A stretch of DNA of 64,000 bases from Paenacidovorax monticola (GCF_014489595.1 NZ_CP060790.1:4615991-4679990); one strand, 5' to 3'. Positions 1 through 9,138 are shown, counted from the first letter of the stretch. The notes: a model not told the origin generated them from the sequence alone. Made by a program: numbers and translations.

Positions 1-2285
1 TCCTCGGGCAGCCAGGCCATGGCGAGCAGGGTCCAGGGCAGTTCGGCCTTGAGCACCTTCACGGCCGCGTGCTTGAGTTCGGGCTGCTTGGAGCTGGGGC
101 AGTAGGCCGAGGTGGTGAGCGCGTTCACGCCCGCGAGGCGCTCGCCCGTGGACGAGCGGCCGCCCAGGTACTCGCCGCCCCAGTGCATGGCCATGAAGAC
201 CTGCGAGAGTGCCAGCGTCCCGTCGGGCTGGATGGGCACCACGATGGAGCCGCGCTTGCTCGTGACGTGCACGAGGTCGCCGGCCTGCAGCTGGCGCCGC
301 TCCATGTCCTGCGGGTGCATCTGCAGGCTGGGCTCCGCCACGTGGCCGAACAGCCGGCCCAGTTGCCCCGTGCGGCTCATGCCGTGCCACTGGTCGCGCA
401 GGCGGCCCGTGGTCAGGCTGAAGGGGTAGCGCGATTCGCGCGGCTCGGCCACGGGGCGCCAGGGCAGGGCGGAAAAGCGCGCGCGCCCGTCGGGCGTGGG
501 GAACACGCCGTCTTCGTACAGCCGTGCCTTGCCCAGGTCGCGCCTTCCGGCCGGCAACAACGCGGTCGCGTTGCCGTCCACCTTGCCGCCGCTGGCCGGG
601 TCCGCAGGACACGGCCACTGCTGGGGGCCTTGCGCGTCGAGCAGGGCCCACGAGAGGCCCGTGATGTCGAGGTCGCGCCCGCGCGTGCTCTCGCGGTGCT
701 CGTTCCAGATCGCCTCGGCGCCCGCTGCCGCGTCGTGGGTGGCGTAGTGGAAGAGGCTGGCGCGGCCCGGGCGCAGCCGGGCTTCGAGCCGGTGCGCGAA
801 CTGCACGGCGATCTGCCAGTCGTGCCGCGCCTCGCCGGGCGGCGGCACGGCGGGGCGCACGCGCGAGATGCGGCGCTCGCTGTTGGTCACGGTGCCGATC
901 TTCTCGCCCCAGGTGGTGGCGGGCAGCAGCAGGTCGGCGTATGGCACCGTGGCCGTGGTGGCGAAAGCCTCCTGCACCACGACGAACTCGGCGCGCTCGA
1001 GCGCGCGGCGCACCAGGGCCTGGTCGGGCATGCTCTGCGCGGGGTTGGTGCAGGCGATCCACAGGGCCTTGATCTCGCCATCGGCCGCGGCCTGGAACAT
1101 CTCCACGGCCGTCTTGCCCGGCCGCTCGGGCACCGACTCCACGCCCCAGAGCGCGGCCACCTCGGCGCGGTGCGCGGGGTTGGCGAGGTCGCGGTGGGCG
1201 CTCAGCAGGTTGGCCAGGCCGCCCACTTCGCGCCCGCCCATGGCGTTGGGCTGGCCCGTGAGCGAGAACGGCCCCGCGCCGGGCCTGCCGATCTGGCCCG
1301 TGGCCAGGTGCAGGTTGATGAGCGCGGCGTTCTTGGCCGTGCCGTTGCTGCTCTGGTTCAGGCCCTGGCAGTACAGGCTCAGCGTGGCAGCGCGGCGCTG
1401 CGGGTCGTTCGACCCGCCCGTGGCGAACCACTGCGCGGCCTGGAAGAGGTCTTGCGCACGCAGGCCGCAGACCTCGGCCACGCGCTCGGGTGTGGCCTCG
1501 CGCACCAGGGCCTTGAGTTCGGCGAAGCCGCTGGTGTGGCGCTCGATGTAGCCGGTGTCGGTCCAGCCCTCCCACAGCATGATGTGCAGCAGGCCGTGGA
1601 ACAGCATCACGTCGCTGCCGGGCTGCAGCGGCAGGAACAGGTCGGCGATGCCGGCCGTGTCGGTGCGGCGCGGGTCGGCCACGATGACCTTCATGGCCGG
1701 GTTGGCGGCCCGGGCTTCCTCGATGCGGCGGAACAGCACGGGGTGCGCCCAGGCCGCGTTGCTGCCCGCGAAGAACAGGCAGCCCGCTTGGCGCACGTCG
1801 TCGTAGCAGGCGGGCGGCGCATCGGCGCCCAGCGTGGCCTTGTAGCCGGCCACCGCGCTGCTCATGCACAGGCGCGAGTTGGTGTCGATGTTGTTGGTGC
1901 CCACCAGGCCCTTGGCGAGCTTGTTGAAGACGTAGTAGTCCTCGGTGAGCAGCTGGCCGCTCACGTAGAAGCCCACGGCGTCGGGGCCGTGGCGCGCGAT
2001 GGTGTCGGCGAAGCGCCCGGCCGCGTGTTCCAGCGCCGCGTCCCAGCCCAGGAGGGCGGGCGCCGCACCGCGCGCGGGGCGCAGGGCAGGGTGCAGCAGC
2101 CGCGTCTGCCGCGCGAGCGGCTCGGCGGCCGTGAGGTGCAGCGTGCTGCCCTTGGTGCACAGGCGCCCGAAGTTGGCCGGGTGGTCGGGGTCGCCGCGCA
2201 CGCTGATGATGCGCGTGCCCTCGGTCTGGATGACTACGCCGCAACCTACGCCGCAGTAGGGACAGGTGGATCGGGTTTCAGCCAT
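1..2285 (-). CDS. nasA: Assimilatory nitrate reductase catalytic subunit, partial (3' end beyond left edge)
   Basis: Molybdopterin enzyme reducing nitrate to nitrite in the cytoplasm for nitrogen assimilation. About 761 codons are visible and the frame stays open to the left edge; the family is usually about 900 residues. The N terminus carries the 4Fe-4S motif CPYCGVGC with the fourth cysteine in GRLCTKG, followed by typical molybdopterin-oxidoreductase sequence such as FFAGSNAAWAHPVLFRR and ADPRRTDTAGIADLFLPL. It is last in the visible nirB - P-box gene - nirD - nasA run. No clear Shine-Dalgarno sequence precedes the chosen ATG; a short open reading frame from a second copy of this gene's 5' end overlaps the start and might couple translation. 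Family assignment is firm; the start is less so. Confidence 0.93.
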   Translation of the reverse strand, partial: MAETRSTCPYCGVGCGVVIQTEGTRIISVRGDPDHPANFGRLCTKGSTLHLTAAEPLARQTRLLHPALRPARGAAPALLGWDAALEHAAGRFADTIARHGPDAVGFYVSGQLLTEDYYVFNKLAKGLVGTNNIDTNSRLCMSSAVAGYKATLGADAPPACYDDVRQAGCLFFAGSNAAWAHPVLFRRIEEARAANPAMKVIVADPRRTDTAGIADLFLPLQPGSDVMLFHGLLHIMLWEGWTDTGYIERHTSGFAELKALVREATPERVAEVCGLRAQDLFQAAQWFATGGSNDPQRRAATLSLYCQGLNQSSNGTAKNAALINLHLATGQIGRPGAGPFSLTGQPNAMGGREVGGLANLLSAHRDLANPAHRAEVAALWGVESVPERPGKTAVEMFQAAADGEIKALWIACTNPAQSMPDQALVRRALERAEFVVVQEAFATTATVPYADLLLPATTWGEKIGTVTNSERRISRVRPAVPPPGEARHDWQIAVQFAHRLEARLRPGRASLFHYATHDAAAGAEAIWNEHRESTRGRDLDITGLSWALLDAQGPQQWPCPADPASGGKVDGNATALLPAGRRDLGKARLYEDGVFPTPDGRARFSALPWRPVAEPRESRYPFSLTTGRLRDQWHGMSRTGQLGRLFGHVAEPSLQMHPQDMERRQLQAGDLVHVTSKRGSIVVPIQPDGTLALSQVFMAMHWGGEYLGGRSSTGERLAGVNALTTSAYCPSSKQPELKHAAVKVLKAELPWTLLAMAWLPE

Positions 2286-2349
2286 GGTGTGCAGAGGGCA
2301 GGTTGCGGCGTCGATGTTGTCCGCCCAGCGGGCCGCCGAAGGCGTGCCC

Positions 2350-2400
2350 GCAACCTACGCCGCAGTAGGGGCCGGTGGATCGGGTTTCTTGCATGGCGTG
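2350..2400 (-). repeat. Second, diverged copy of the nasA 5' end
   Basis: Bases 2350-2400 match bases 2241-2291 at about 45 of 51 positions. The matching stretch is the first 16 codons of nasA and its ATG. Read leftward from 2394 this copy encodes M-QETRSTGPYCGVGCG and then leaves the nasA sequence, ending with TGA at 2278-2280, eight bases inside nasA (38 residues in all). It looks like a small tandem duplication of the gene start in which the first cluster cysteine is replaced by glycine. Whether it is translated is unknown. Confidence 0.8.
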
Positions 2401-2490
2401 TTCTTTGCGTTTTTGGGCTTCAGCGCATATCCGGAGAACGCGGGCAGCTATGGTTTTCGTCGTCGCCTGGACCTTCGTCCCGCTGCGTGC

Positions 2491-2883
2491 TCACCCAGCC
2501 GGGGCTGGCACGCAGCGGCGCGCCGGCCCCGCGATGGGGCGTGCGAGGTCGGTCGCGTGGCCTGCGAGCTCGGCTGCGTCGAGGTAGACCACGCCGGCCT
2601 CGACCTTCACGGCAAAGCGCGGCGCGCAGCCCTCGTCGGGGGCGGCGGCTTGGCCGTCGCACAGGCCGATGGTCCAGTTGTGCAGCGGGCAGGCCACGCT
2701 GGTGCCGAACACGATGCCCTGCGACAGCGGGCCGCCCTTGTGCGGGCAGCGGTCGAGCAGCGCGAAGACCTGGTCCGCGTCGTTGCGGAACACGGCCACG
2801 TCCAGGCCGCGCTCGCGCGCCACGCGGCGCGCGCCGAGCACGGGGATCTCGTCGGTGCGGCAGATGGGGGTCCATTGGGTCAT
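2491..2883 (-). CDS. nirD: Nitrite reductase (NADH) small subunit, Rieske-type
   Basis: Small subunit of the cytoplasmic NADH-dependent nitrite reductase, which reduces nitrite to ammonium with NirB. The 130-residue protein has the Rieske-like signature CPHKGGPLS followed by CPLHNW, so here all four putative cluster ligands (C-x-H and C-x-x-H) are present. Length matches the family apart from an alanine/proline-rich tail after residue 115. It starts with ATG at 2883 and lies between a P-box protein gene upstream and nasA downstream in the same direction, so it is expected to be co-transcribed from the nirB promoter. Confidence 0.93.
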   Translation of the reverse strand: MTQWTPICRTDEIPVLGARRVARERGLDVAVFRNDADQVFALLDRCPHKGGPLSQGIVFGTSVACPLHNWTIGLCDGQAAAPDEGCAPRFAVKVEAGVVYLDAAELAGHATDLARPIAGPARRCVPAPAG

Positions 2884-2926
2884 GTCGGGCCTCTTGGGGG
2901 TTGGCGATGGGGAAGGAAAGCGGCGC

Positions 2927-3747
2927 TCAGGCCTTGAGTGCGGCGTACAGGCCGGTCACGCGGTCCATCACGCTCAGCAGGTTCTCGCTGGCGACGAACA
3001 CGTCCGACAGCGGTTTGGCGCCTGGCGTGCCGCCGGGCTGGATGCGGCGCAGCGCGGCCTCGAAGAACACCCACTGGCCGTCGGCGATCTGCAGCTCGTC
3101 CTGGATGCGCTGCGTGGCCTGCGGGGCTCCGCGCAGCGTCTGCATGGCCTGCAGGAACTCGCCGCGCGCCTGCGCGATCTCGGCCTGGGCCGTGGCGCCG
3201 CCCTCGGGCAGGGCCGCGGCCAGGTAGAACTTGGCCATGCGCTGGCTCAGCATGCGCTGGCGCCCGGCCAGGTTGACGAGATGGCCCACGGGCCGGGCCT
3301 GGGCGGACTCGTACTGCACCGTGCCCTGGTGGGCCAGCGCGAGCACGCGCGCGTCGGCCTGCAGCAGTGCGGGGGCGGCGGCGGGCGCGGGGGGCGCGAG
3401 CAGGGCGGCGCGGTAGCCGGCCCAAGCCGCCTCGAGCTGTGCGTAGGTGGTGCGCAGCTCGGCGTTTGGGGCGTAGGCCCGCAGGTCGCCGAGCTGGCGC
3501 TCGAACAGCGCGACGGACCTGTCGAGCACCTGGCGCGCGTTCGCGGCCTCCACGCCCTGCGCGAGCGCCAGCCAGGCCTTGGCCATGCGTTGGCTCAGCA
3601 TGCGCTGGCGGCCGGCCTGGTTGATGGCGTCGTTGAGGTCGATGACCTCGGCCCGCGCGGGCTGCGGGCGCCAGAGCGCGGCGCCCGCCACCGCGCAGGC
3701 GGCGGCGCGCAGCAGGGGCGGCGGGCGAGGGTCGGGGCGGCGTGCAT
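2927..3747 (-). CDS. Periplasmic protein with two PilJ-N / P-box repeats (probable nitrate or nitrite sensor domain), start region frameshifted
   Basis: Two copies of the type IV pili methyl-accepting N-terminal domain (PilJ-N). Each carries the motif AGRQRMLSQRMAK (about residues 26-38 and 141-153 counted from the GTG at 3691), related to the P-box of NarX/NarQ nitrate sensors. There is no kinase, methyl-accepting or other output domain. In the main frame the only start is GTG at 3691, which truncates an obvious signal peptide (PLLRAAACAVAGAALWRPQP then ARA before EVIDLN). An ATG at 3747 is out of frame by one base; a single lost base near the GGGG run at 3716-3719 would give MHAAPTLARR followed by that hydrophobic segment. 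It starts 14 bases after nirB ends, inside the nitrite-reductase operon. Function as an exported nitrate/nitrite-binding protein is inferred. Confidence 0.75.
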
Positions 3748-3761
3748 GGCGTGCCCTGCCT

Positions 3762-6248
3762 TCAGGCCGCAGCGTCCGCGGGCACGGGGACGATGGGGAT
3801 CACGGGGGTGAACTGGCGCTGGTCCACGGCGGCCTTGTCGAACTCGAACCAGGGGTCGGGCTCGCCGTCGAGCGCGAACTGCAGCTGCTCCCACAGCGCC
3901 TGGCGGCCCGCGGCGTCGTCGAGGATGCGCCGCTTCACGTAGTCCAGGCCCACGCGGTTCACGAAGTGCACGGTGCGCTCCAGGTACCAGCCCTCCAGGC
4001 GGTACAGCTGCATGAAGGCGCCCGTGTACTCCAGCACTTCCTCGGCGGTCCTGAGCTTGGTGAAGAAATGCGCCACCTCGGTCTTGATGCCGCCGTTGCC
4101 CGCGATGTGCATTTCCCAGCCGCTGTCCACGCCGATGATGCCCACGTCCTTGATGCCGCTCTCGGCGCAGTTGCGCGGGCAGCCGCTGACGGCGAACTTG
4201 ACCTTGTGCGGCGCGTACATGCGCCACATGGCGCGCTCCAGGTCCTTGCCGAGCTGCGTGCTGTCCTGCGTGCCCATGCGGCACCACTCCGACCCGACGC
4301 AGGTCTTCACGGTGCGCAGGGCCTTGGCGTAGGCGTGGCCGCTGGGCATGCCGATGTCGCGCCAGACGGCCTGCAGGTCTTCCTTCTTCACGCCCAGCAG
4401 GTCGATGCGCTGGCCGCCCGTGACCTTGACGGTGGGGATCTTGTACTTGTCCACCGCGTCGGCGATGCGGCGCAGCTCGTCGGCCGTGGTCTCGCCGCCC
4501 CACATGCGCGGGATCACGCTGTAGGTGCCGTCCTTCTGGATGTTGGCGTGGCTGCGCTCGTTGATGAAGCGGCTCTGCGGGTCGTCCTTGGCCTCCTTGG
4601 GCCAGGTGCTGATGAGGTAGTAGTTGACGGCCGGTCGGCAGGTGGCGCAGCCGTTGGGCGTGCGCCATTCCATGAAGCGGAAGACGCTGTCGGTGGTGAG
4701 CAGCCGGTGCTCGCGGATGGCGTCGCGCACCGCCTGGTGGCCGTGGTCGGTGCAGCCGCACAGGGCACGGGTCTTGGGCGTGGCCGAGTAGTCCCCGCCG
4801 GCCGTGAACATGATGATCTGCTCCACCAGGCCCGTGCACGAGCCGCAGCTCGCGCTGGCCTTGGTGTGCTTGCGCACCTCGTCGAGCGTGAACAGGCCCT
4901 TGTCCTTGATGGCCTTGCAGATCGCGCCCTTGGTCACGCCGTTGCAGCCGCAGACCTCGTCGCTGTCCTGCATGGCCGCGGCCTTGCTGTGGCCCTGGTG
5001 GCCCGCGTCGCCGATGTTGCTCTCGCCGAACATGAGCTTGTCGCGGATGTCGCCGACGGCGCGGCCGTCGCGCAGCAGCTTGAAGTACCAGCTGCCGTCC
5101 ACCGTGTCGCCATAGAGGCAGGCGCCCACGAGCCTGTCGTCCTTGAGCACGAGCTTCTTGTACACGCCGCCGAAGGGGTCGCTCATCACGATCTCCTCCG
5201 TGCCATCGCCGCCCTGGAAGTCGCCCGCCGAGAACAGGTCGATGCCCGTGACCTTGAGCTTGGTGGACGTGAGCGAGCCCTGGTAGCGGCCGATGCCGAA
5301 CTCGGCCAGGTGGTTGGCCAGGACCTTGCCCTGCTCGAACAGCGGCGCCACCAGCCCGTAGGCGATGCCCCGGTGCGCGGCGCATTCGCCCACGGCGTAG
5401 ATGCGCGCGTCGGTGGTGGTCTGCAGCGTGTCGCTCACCACGATGCCGCGGTTCACGTGCAGGCGCATCTTCTCGGCGAGCTGCGTGTTGGGGCGGATGC
5501 CCACGGCCATCACCACGAGCTGCGCGGGCACCTCGGTGCCGTCCTGGAACCGCACGGCGGCCACGCGGCCGCTCTTGCCGTCTTCGGCGTCGCCCACCAG
5601 TTCCTGCGTCTGCGCCTTCATGAGGAACCGCATGCCGCGCTCGGCCAGCGACTTCTGCAGCATCTTGCCCGCCACGTCGTCGAGCTGGCGCTCCATGAGC
5701 CAGTCGCCCACGTGCACCACGCTCACCTGCATGCCGCGCTTCATGAGGCCGTTGGCAGCCTCCAGCCCCAGCAGGCCCCCGCCGATCACCACGGCATGCT
5801 GGTAGGTGGCGGCCGCGTCGATCATGGCCTGGGTGTCGGCGATGTCGCGGTAGGCGAGCACGCCCTCCAGGTCCTTGCCGGGGATGGGCAGGATGAAGGG
5901 GTTGGAGCCCGTGGCGAGGATCAGCCGGTCGTACTCGGCGCTGACGGGCTCGCCCGCCGCATTGGTGGCATGGACCACGCGGCGCACGCGGTCCACGTCG
6001 TGCACGGTGCAGCCCGCGTGCAGCGCGATGCCGTTGTCCGTGTACCAGGACCAGTCGTTGAGGATGATCTCGTCGATCGTCTGTTCGCCCGCCAGCACGG
6101 GCGACAGCAGGATGCGGTTGTAGTTGGGGTGCGGCTCGGCGCCGAACACCGTGATGTCGTAGAGATCGGGAGCGATCTTGAGCAGCTCCTCGAGCGTGCG
6201 CACGCCGGCCATGCCGTTGCCCACCATCACCAGTCTGGATTTTTTCAT
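3762..6248 (-). CDS. nirB: Nitrite reductase (NADH) large subunit
   Basis: Cytoplasmic siroheme enzyme reducing nitrite to ammonium with NADH. The 828-residue product has the full family layout: N-terminal FAD/NAD(P) oxidoreductase (VGNGMAGVRTLEEL at residue 7; VIGGGLLGLEAANGL near 150), a BFD-like 2Fe-2S domain (CGCNGVTKGAIC and SCGSCTGLV), and the siroheme/4Fe-4S domain with TCVGSEWCRMG and GCPRNCAESG supplying cluster cysteines. Start chosen at the ATG at 6248 (MKKSRLVMVGNG), which fits the family; longer upstream reading frames run through the leader and are not supported. First gene of the nirB - P-box - nirD - nasA operon; its leader contains a transcription attenuator. Confidence 0.97.
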   Translation of the reverse strand: MKKSRLVMVGNGMAGVRTLEELLKIAPDLYDITVFGAEPHPNYNRILLSPVLAGEQTIDEIILNDWSWYTDNGIALHAGCTVHDVDRVRRVVHATNAAGEPVSAEYDRLILATGSNPFILPIPGKDLEGVLAYRDIADTQAMIDAAATYQHAVVIGGGLLGLEAANGLMKRGMQVSVVHVGDWLMERQLDDVAGKMLQKSLAERGMRFLMKAQTQELVGDAEDGKSGRVAAVRFQDGTEVPAQLVVMAVGIRPNTQLAEKMRLHVNRGIVVSDTLQTTTDARIYAVGECAAHRGIAYGLVAPLFEQGKVLANHLAEFGIGRYQGSLTSTKLKVTGIDLFSAGDFQGGDGTEEIVMSDPFGGVYKKLVLKDDRLVGACLYGDTVDGSWYFKLLRDGRAVGDIRDKLMFGESNIGDAGHQGHSKAAAMQDSDEVCGCNGVTKGAICKAIKDKGLFTLDEVRKHTKASASCGSCTGLVEQIIMFTAGGDYSATPKTRALCGCTDHGHQAVRDAIREHRLLTTDSVFRFMEWRTPNGCATCRPAVNYYLISTWPKEAKDDPQSRFINERSHANIQKDGTYSVIPRMWGGETTADELRRIADAVDKYKIPTVKVTGGQRIDLLGVKKEDLQAVWRDIGMPSGHAYAKALRTVKTCVGSEWCRMGTQDSTQLGKDLERAMWRMYAPHKVKFAVSGCPRNCAESGIKDVGIIGVDSGWEMHIAGNGGIKTEVAHFFTKLRTAEEVLEYTGAFMQLYRLEGWYLERTVHFVNRVGLDYVKRRILDDAAGRQALWEQLQFALDGEPDPWFEFDKAAVDQRQFTPVIPIVPVPADAAA

Positions 6249-6310
6249 CGTGACCCCCGTCGGCAGTGCGTCCGTCCCTGTCCATTCGGCCGGGGGATGA
6301 CGCACACACA

Positions 6311-6370
6311 AAACAAAAAAGGCGTCCGCACGGGTTGCGCAGGTCAAGCTCGCGCAGCCGTGGGGACGCC
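6311..6370 (-). terminator. Leader attenuator (intrinsic terminator) of the nirB operon
   Basis: Read leftward, GGCGTCC (6364-6370) pairs with GGACGCC (6321-6327) and the stem continues inward with CACGG/CCGTG-type and TGCGC/GCGCA pairs, followed by a TTTTTTGTTTT tract. It lies about 60 bases before the nirB ATG and downstream of an ANTAR-type hairpin, so it should stop transcription unless NasR is activated by nitrate. Confidence 0.85.
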
Positions 6371-6385
6371 TTCGTCCTGGGGGCC

Positions 6386-6429
6386 GGTCCGCCGTTGCAC
6401 CGGACCCCGCGCGACCGTCGGTGGTCGCG
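6386..6429 (-). promoter_or_regulatory. ANTAR-target hairpins in the nirB leader RNA
   Basis: Bases 6410-6429 form, on the leftward transcript, a perfect seven-pair stem CGCGACC/GGTCGCG closing a six-base loop ACCGAC, with A at loop position 1 and G at position 4, the signature of NasR/ANTAR targets. A second stem-loop (GGTCCG/CGGACC, 6386-6406) follows before the terminator; its loop as drawn is nine bases and fits the consensus less well. This is the expected binding site for the NasR encoded at 13383-14663. Confidence 0.75.
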
Positions 6430-6438
6430 GTCGATGCC

Positions 6439-6456
6439 AAGCAAGGCGCATGCCAG
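6439..6456 (-). promoter_or_regulatory. Sigma-54 (-24/-12) promoter of nirB
   Basis: Leftward sequence TGGCATGCGCCTTGCTT has the GG-N10-GC spacing and matches the consensus TGGCACGN4TTGCW at most positions. It sits immediately upstream of the ANTAR hairpin, so transcription would begin just before it. Sigma-54 dependence implies NtrC activation under nitrogen limitation; only weak half-sites (TGGTGCG near 6525 and 6578) are visible upstream. Confidence 0.7.
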
Positions 6457-6717
6457 GGGCGCCGGCCTGCATGGAGCGGCGGGGCGGCCAGCGCGGGCGG
6501 CAGGGCCTGTGCCGTGGGCTGATTTGGTGCGTGTCCGCCTGCTTGCCGTGCATGGCACGCGGGCCGTGGCGCGCCCTGGTGCGCTGCTGCATGGCCTTTT
6601 TTCACATAATTGTTTCAAGCGTGAGAATTTGCATCTACCATGTGCGCCAGATCACATACACAGGCCGCGGGGGGTTGACTGCGGCAGGGCTTGAAGATTT
6701 TCTTGAAGGGGTTACCA

Positions 6718-8381
6718 ATGAGAGTCAATCTGCCTGTCAGTACGCATGAGTACCTGTTCCCCAAAGGCCAGACGCTGGTGTCGACCACCGACCTCAAGGG
6801 CCGCATCCTCTACTGCAACCCGATGTTCATCGAGGTCAGCGGCTACGAGCGAGAGGATCTGCTGGGCCAGCCCCACAACATGATCCGGCACCCCGACATG
6901 CCCGAGGAAGCCTTCCGCGACATGTGGGAGACCATCTCGAGCGGGCTGCCCTGGTCCGCGCCCGTGAAGAACCGGCGCAAGAACGGCGACTACTACTGGG
7001 TGATGGCCAACGTCACCCCGCTCATGGAGGGCGACCAGCCCTCGGGCTACATGTCGGTGCGCACCGAGGCCACGCGCGAGCAGATCCAGGCGGCCGAGCG
7101 CCTGTACCAGACCATGCGCGCGGAGAAGGATGCGGGCCGCCAGGTCCACGTGCTGCGCGCGGGCCATCTCATCAAGAACAACCTCTGGGGCCGCGTGAGC
7201 GAGTTCATGAGCCTGGGGCTGCTGGGCAAGCTGTGCATGGTCTTCCTGGTGGTGCTGGCAGCGGCCTTCGCGGCCGCCACGGTGGGCGGGCAGAGCATGG
7301 GCCTGTGGGCGGGCCTGTCCTGGCTCGCGGCCTGCGTGGTCGCCGTGGCGGCCGTGGGCTATGCCTACGGGCTCACGGTGTCGCCGCTCCAGCAGATGGT
7401 GCGCACGGCGAACCGGCTCGCGGCGGGCGACCTCACGCAGAGCATCCAGGTCACGCGCAAGGGGCGGTGGGCGACCTCGAGAAGGCCCTGAGCCAGCTCA
7501 ACGTGAACCTGCTGTCCATCGTGCGCGATGCGCGCGACGAGAGCGACAAGATGCGCGTCTCCACGCGCGAGATCGCCCAAGGCAACCAGGACCTGTCCTC
7601 GCGCACCGAGACCCAGGCCAGCAACCTCCAGGAGACGGCTGCGTCGATGGAGGAGATCACGGGCACCGTCAAGCACACGGCGGATTCCGCGCACCAGGCC
7701 ACCGAACTGGCCACGCAGGCCACCAATGTGGCCGAGCGCAGCAGCGACGCGGTGGACGGCGTGGCCGACACCATGAAGCAGATCCAGGCCGCCTCGGGCC
7801 GCATCGGCGAGATCACGCAGCTCATCGACAGCATTGCGTTCCAGACCAACATCCTCGCGCTCAACGCGGCCGTGGAGGCAGCGCGCGCGGGCGACCAGGG
7901 ACGCGGCTTCGCCGTGGTGGCGGCCGAGGTGCGCAGCCTCTCGCACCGCACGCTGGCGGCGGCCAAGGAGATCCGCCAGCTCATCGACGACTCGGCCGCG
8001 AAGGTGCACGAGGGCAACCAGAAGACCGACGTGGCGCAGAAGACCATGGCCGAATCTCTGGACCTGGTGCGCCGCGTGAACGTGCTCATCGGCGAAATCC
8101 ACAGCGCCTCGAACGAACAGCTCAGCGGCATCTCGCAGGTCAACTCGGCCGTGGCGCACCTGGACACCATCACCCAGCAGAACGCGGCGCTGGTCGAGCA
8201 GAACGCGGCTTCGGCCATGGCCCTGCAGGTCCAGGCCCAGACCGTGGCCGAGACGGTGCAGGTGTTCCGCCTCGACGCGGCGCCCCAGTCCGCCGCGCCC
8301 GACGCCGTGGCCCTGCGCCGCGCCATGAAGGCGCAGGCGCGCCCGCAGGGGGCCGTTCCGCCCGCGCTGAGCGCCGCCTGA
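6718..8381 (+). CDS. Aer-like PAS-domain methyl-accepting chemotaxis protein, frameshifted
   Basis: Energy- or redox-taxis receptor. The N terminus is a PAS domain (GRILYCNPMFIEVSGYERED, then QPHNMIRHPDMP, about residues 25-120), followed by two hydrophobic segments around residues 165-220, a HAMP-like segment, and a signalling domain with the conserved hairpin tip ([20 protein letters not shown]). No periplasmic sensor domain. The frame breaks at about 7460-7468: RKG runs out of frame in AAGGGGCGG, and restoring one G rejoins it to AVGDLEKALSQLN. The break is probably a sequence error. ATG at 6718 is preceded by AAGGGG; a longer TTG start at 6691 is less likely. Transcribed divergently from nirB. 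Confidence 0.88.
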
Positions 8382-8508
8382 GGGGCGCGCTGAAAGCGCT
8401 CCGGAAAACATCGTTAACAGCTTTGCGCGCGTGGCCATCGCCGCGCGCGCCAGTGCGGGGCTACCATGCGGCTTTGACGACCGGATGCCCGGTGTGAAGG
8501 ACCCGACC

Positions 8509-9138
8509 ATGAACTCCAGCACCTCCCTTGCCGACGAACTGATGGCGCAGCTGCAGGGCGCTCCCCTGCAGCAGATGGCCGAGCAGCTCGGCGCGAGCTC
8601 CTCCGAAACCGAGAACGCGGTGAGCGCCGCCCTGCCCATGCTGCTGGGCTCCCTGGGCCACAACGCCGCCCAGCCGCAGGGTGCGGCGGACCTCTTTGGC
8701 GCCCTGCAGCGCGACCATGGCGGCGCAGGCCTGGACCTGGGCGGCCTGCTGGGATCGCTGCTGGGCGGTGCCGGTGCGGGGGCTGGCAGCGCAGCGCCGG
8801 ATGGTGCGGCCATCCTGGGCCACATCTTCGGCGGCAACCAGCAGCGCGCGGAAGAAGGACTGGGCCAGGCCACGGGCCTGGGCGGCTTCAACGCGGGCCA
8901 GTTGCTGCAGATGCTGGCGCCCCTGGTCATGTCGTTCCTGGCGCAGCGCGTGAACGCTGGGGGCATGGATGCGGGCGGCCTGGGCCAGGTGCTGGGGCAG
9001 GAGCGCACCCGTGCCCAGGAGCAGGGCGGCCTGGGCGGCGGCCTGCTGGGCAGCCTGCTAGACCGGGACGGCGACGGCCAGGTCGGCCTGTCGGAACTCA
9101 TCCAGCTCGGCGGCAGCCTGCTGGGAGGGCGGCGCTGA
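8509..9138 (+). CDS. DUF937 (YidB-like) protein with a C-terminal EF-hand loop
   Basis: A 209-residue glycine/leucine-rich protein of the DUF937/YidB family, whose function is not established. The N-terminal half has the family pattern LADELMAQLQG and SAALPMLLGSLG; the middle is glycine-rich and probably flexible. At the C terminus DRDGDGQVGLSEL is a canonical EF-hand calcium loop (D at positions 1, 3, 5 and E at 12). ATG at 8509 follows an AAGGA sequence. Stands alone on the plus strand between a chemoreceptor and a CBS protein gene. Confidence 0.85.
   Translation: MNSSTSLADELMAQLQGAPLQQMAEQLGASSSETENAVSAALPMLLGSLGHNAAQPQGAADLFGALQRDHGGAGLDLGGLLGSLLGGAGAGAGSAAPDGAAILGHIFGGNQQRAEEGLGQATGLGGFNAGQLLQMLAPLVMSFLAQRVNAGGMDAGGLGQVLGQERTRAQEQGGLGGGLLGSLLDRDGDGQVGLSELIQLGGSLLGGRR

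Noticed and set aside
69..3227. A rightward open frame of more than 1000 codons opposite nasA, nirD and the P-box gene
   Set aside because: Alanine/glycine/arginine-rich translation without domains; it is the complement of recognised genes in GC-rich DNA.
6691..6717. Upstream TTG start for the PAS chemoreceptor
   Set aside because: The ATG at 6718 has AAGGGG at good spacing and gives the usual family N terminus.
3579..6749. Very long frames on both strands over nirB other than nirB itself
   Set aside because: No family features; explained by the low stop frequency opposite a GC-rich gene.
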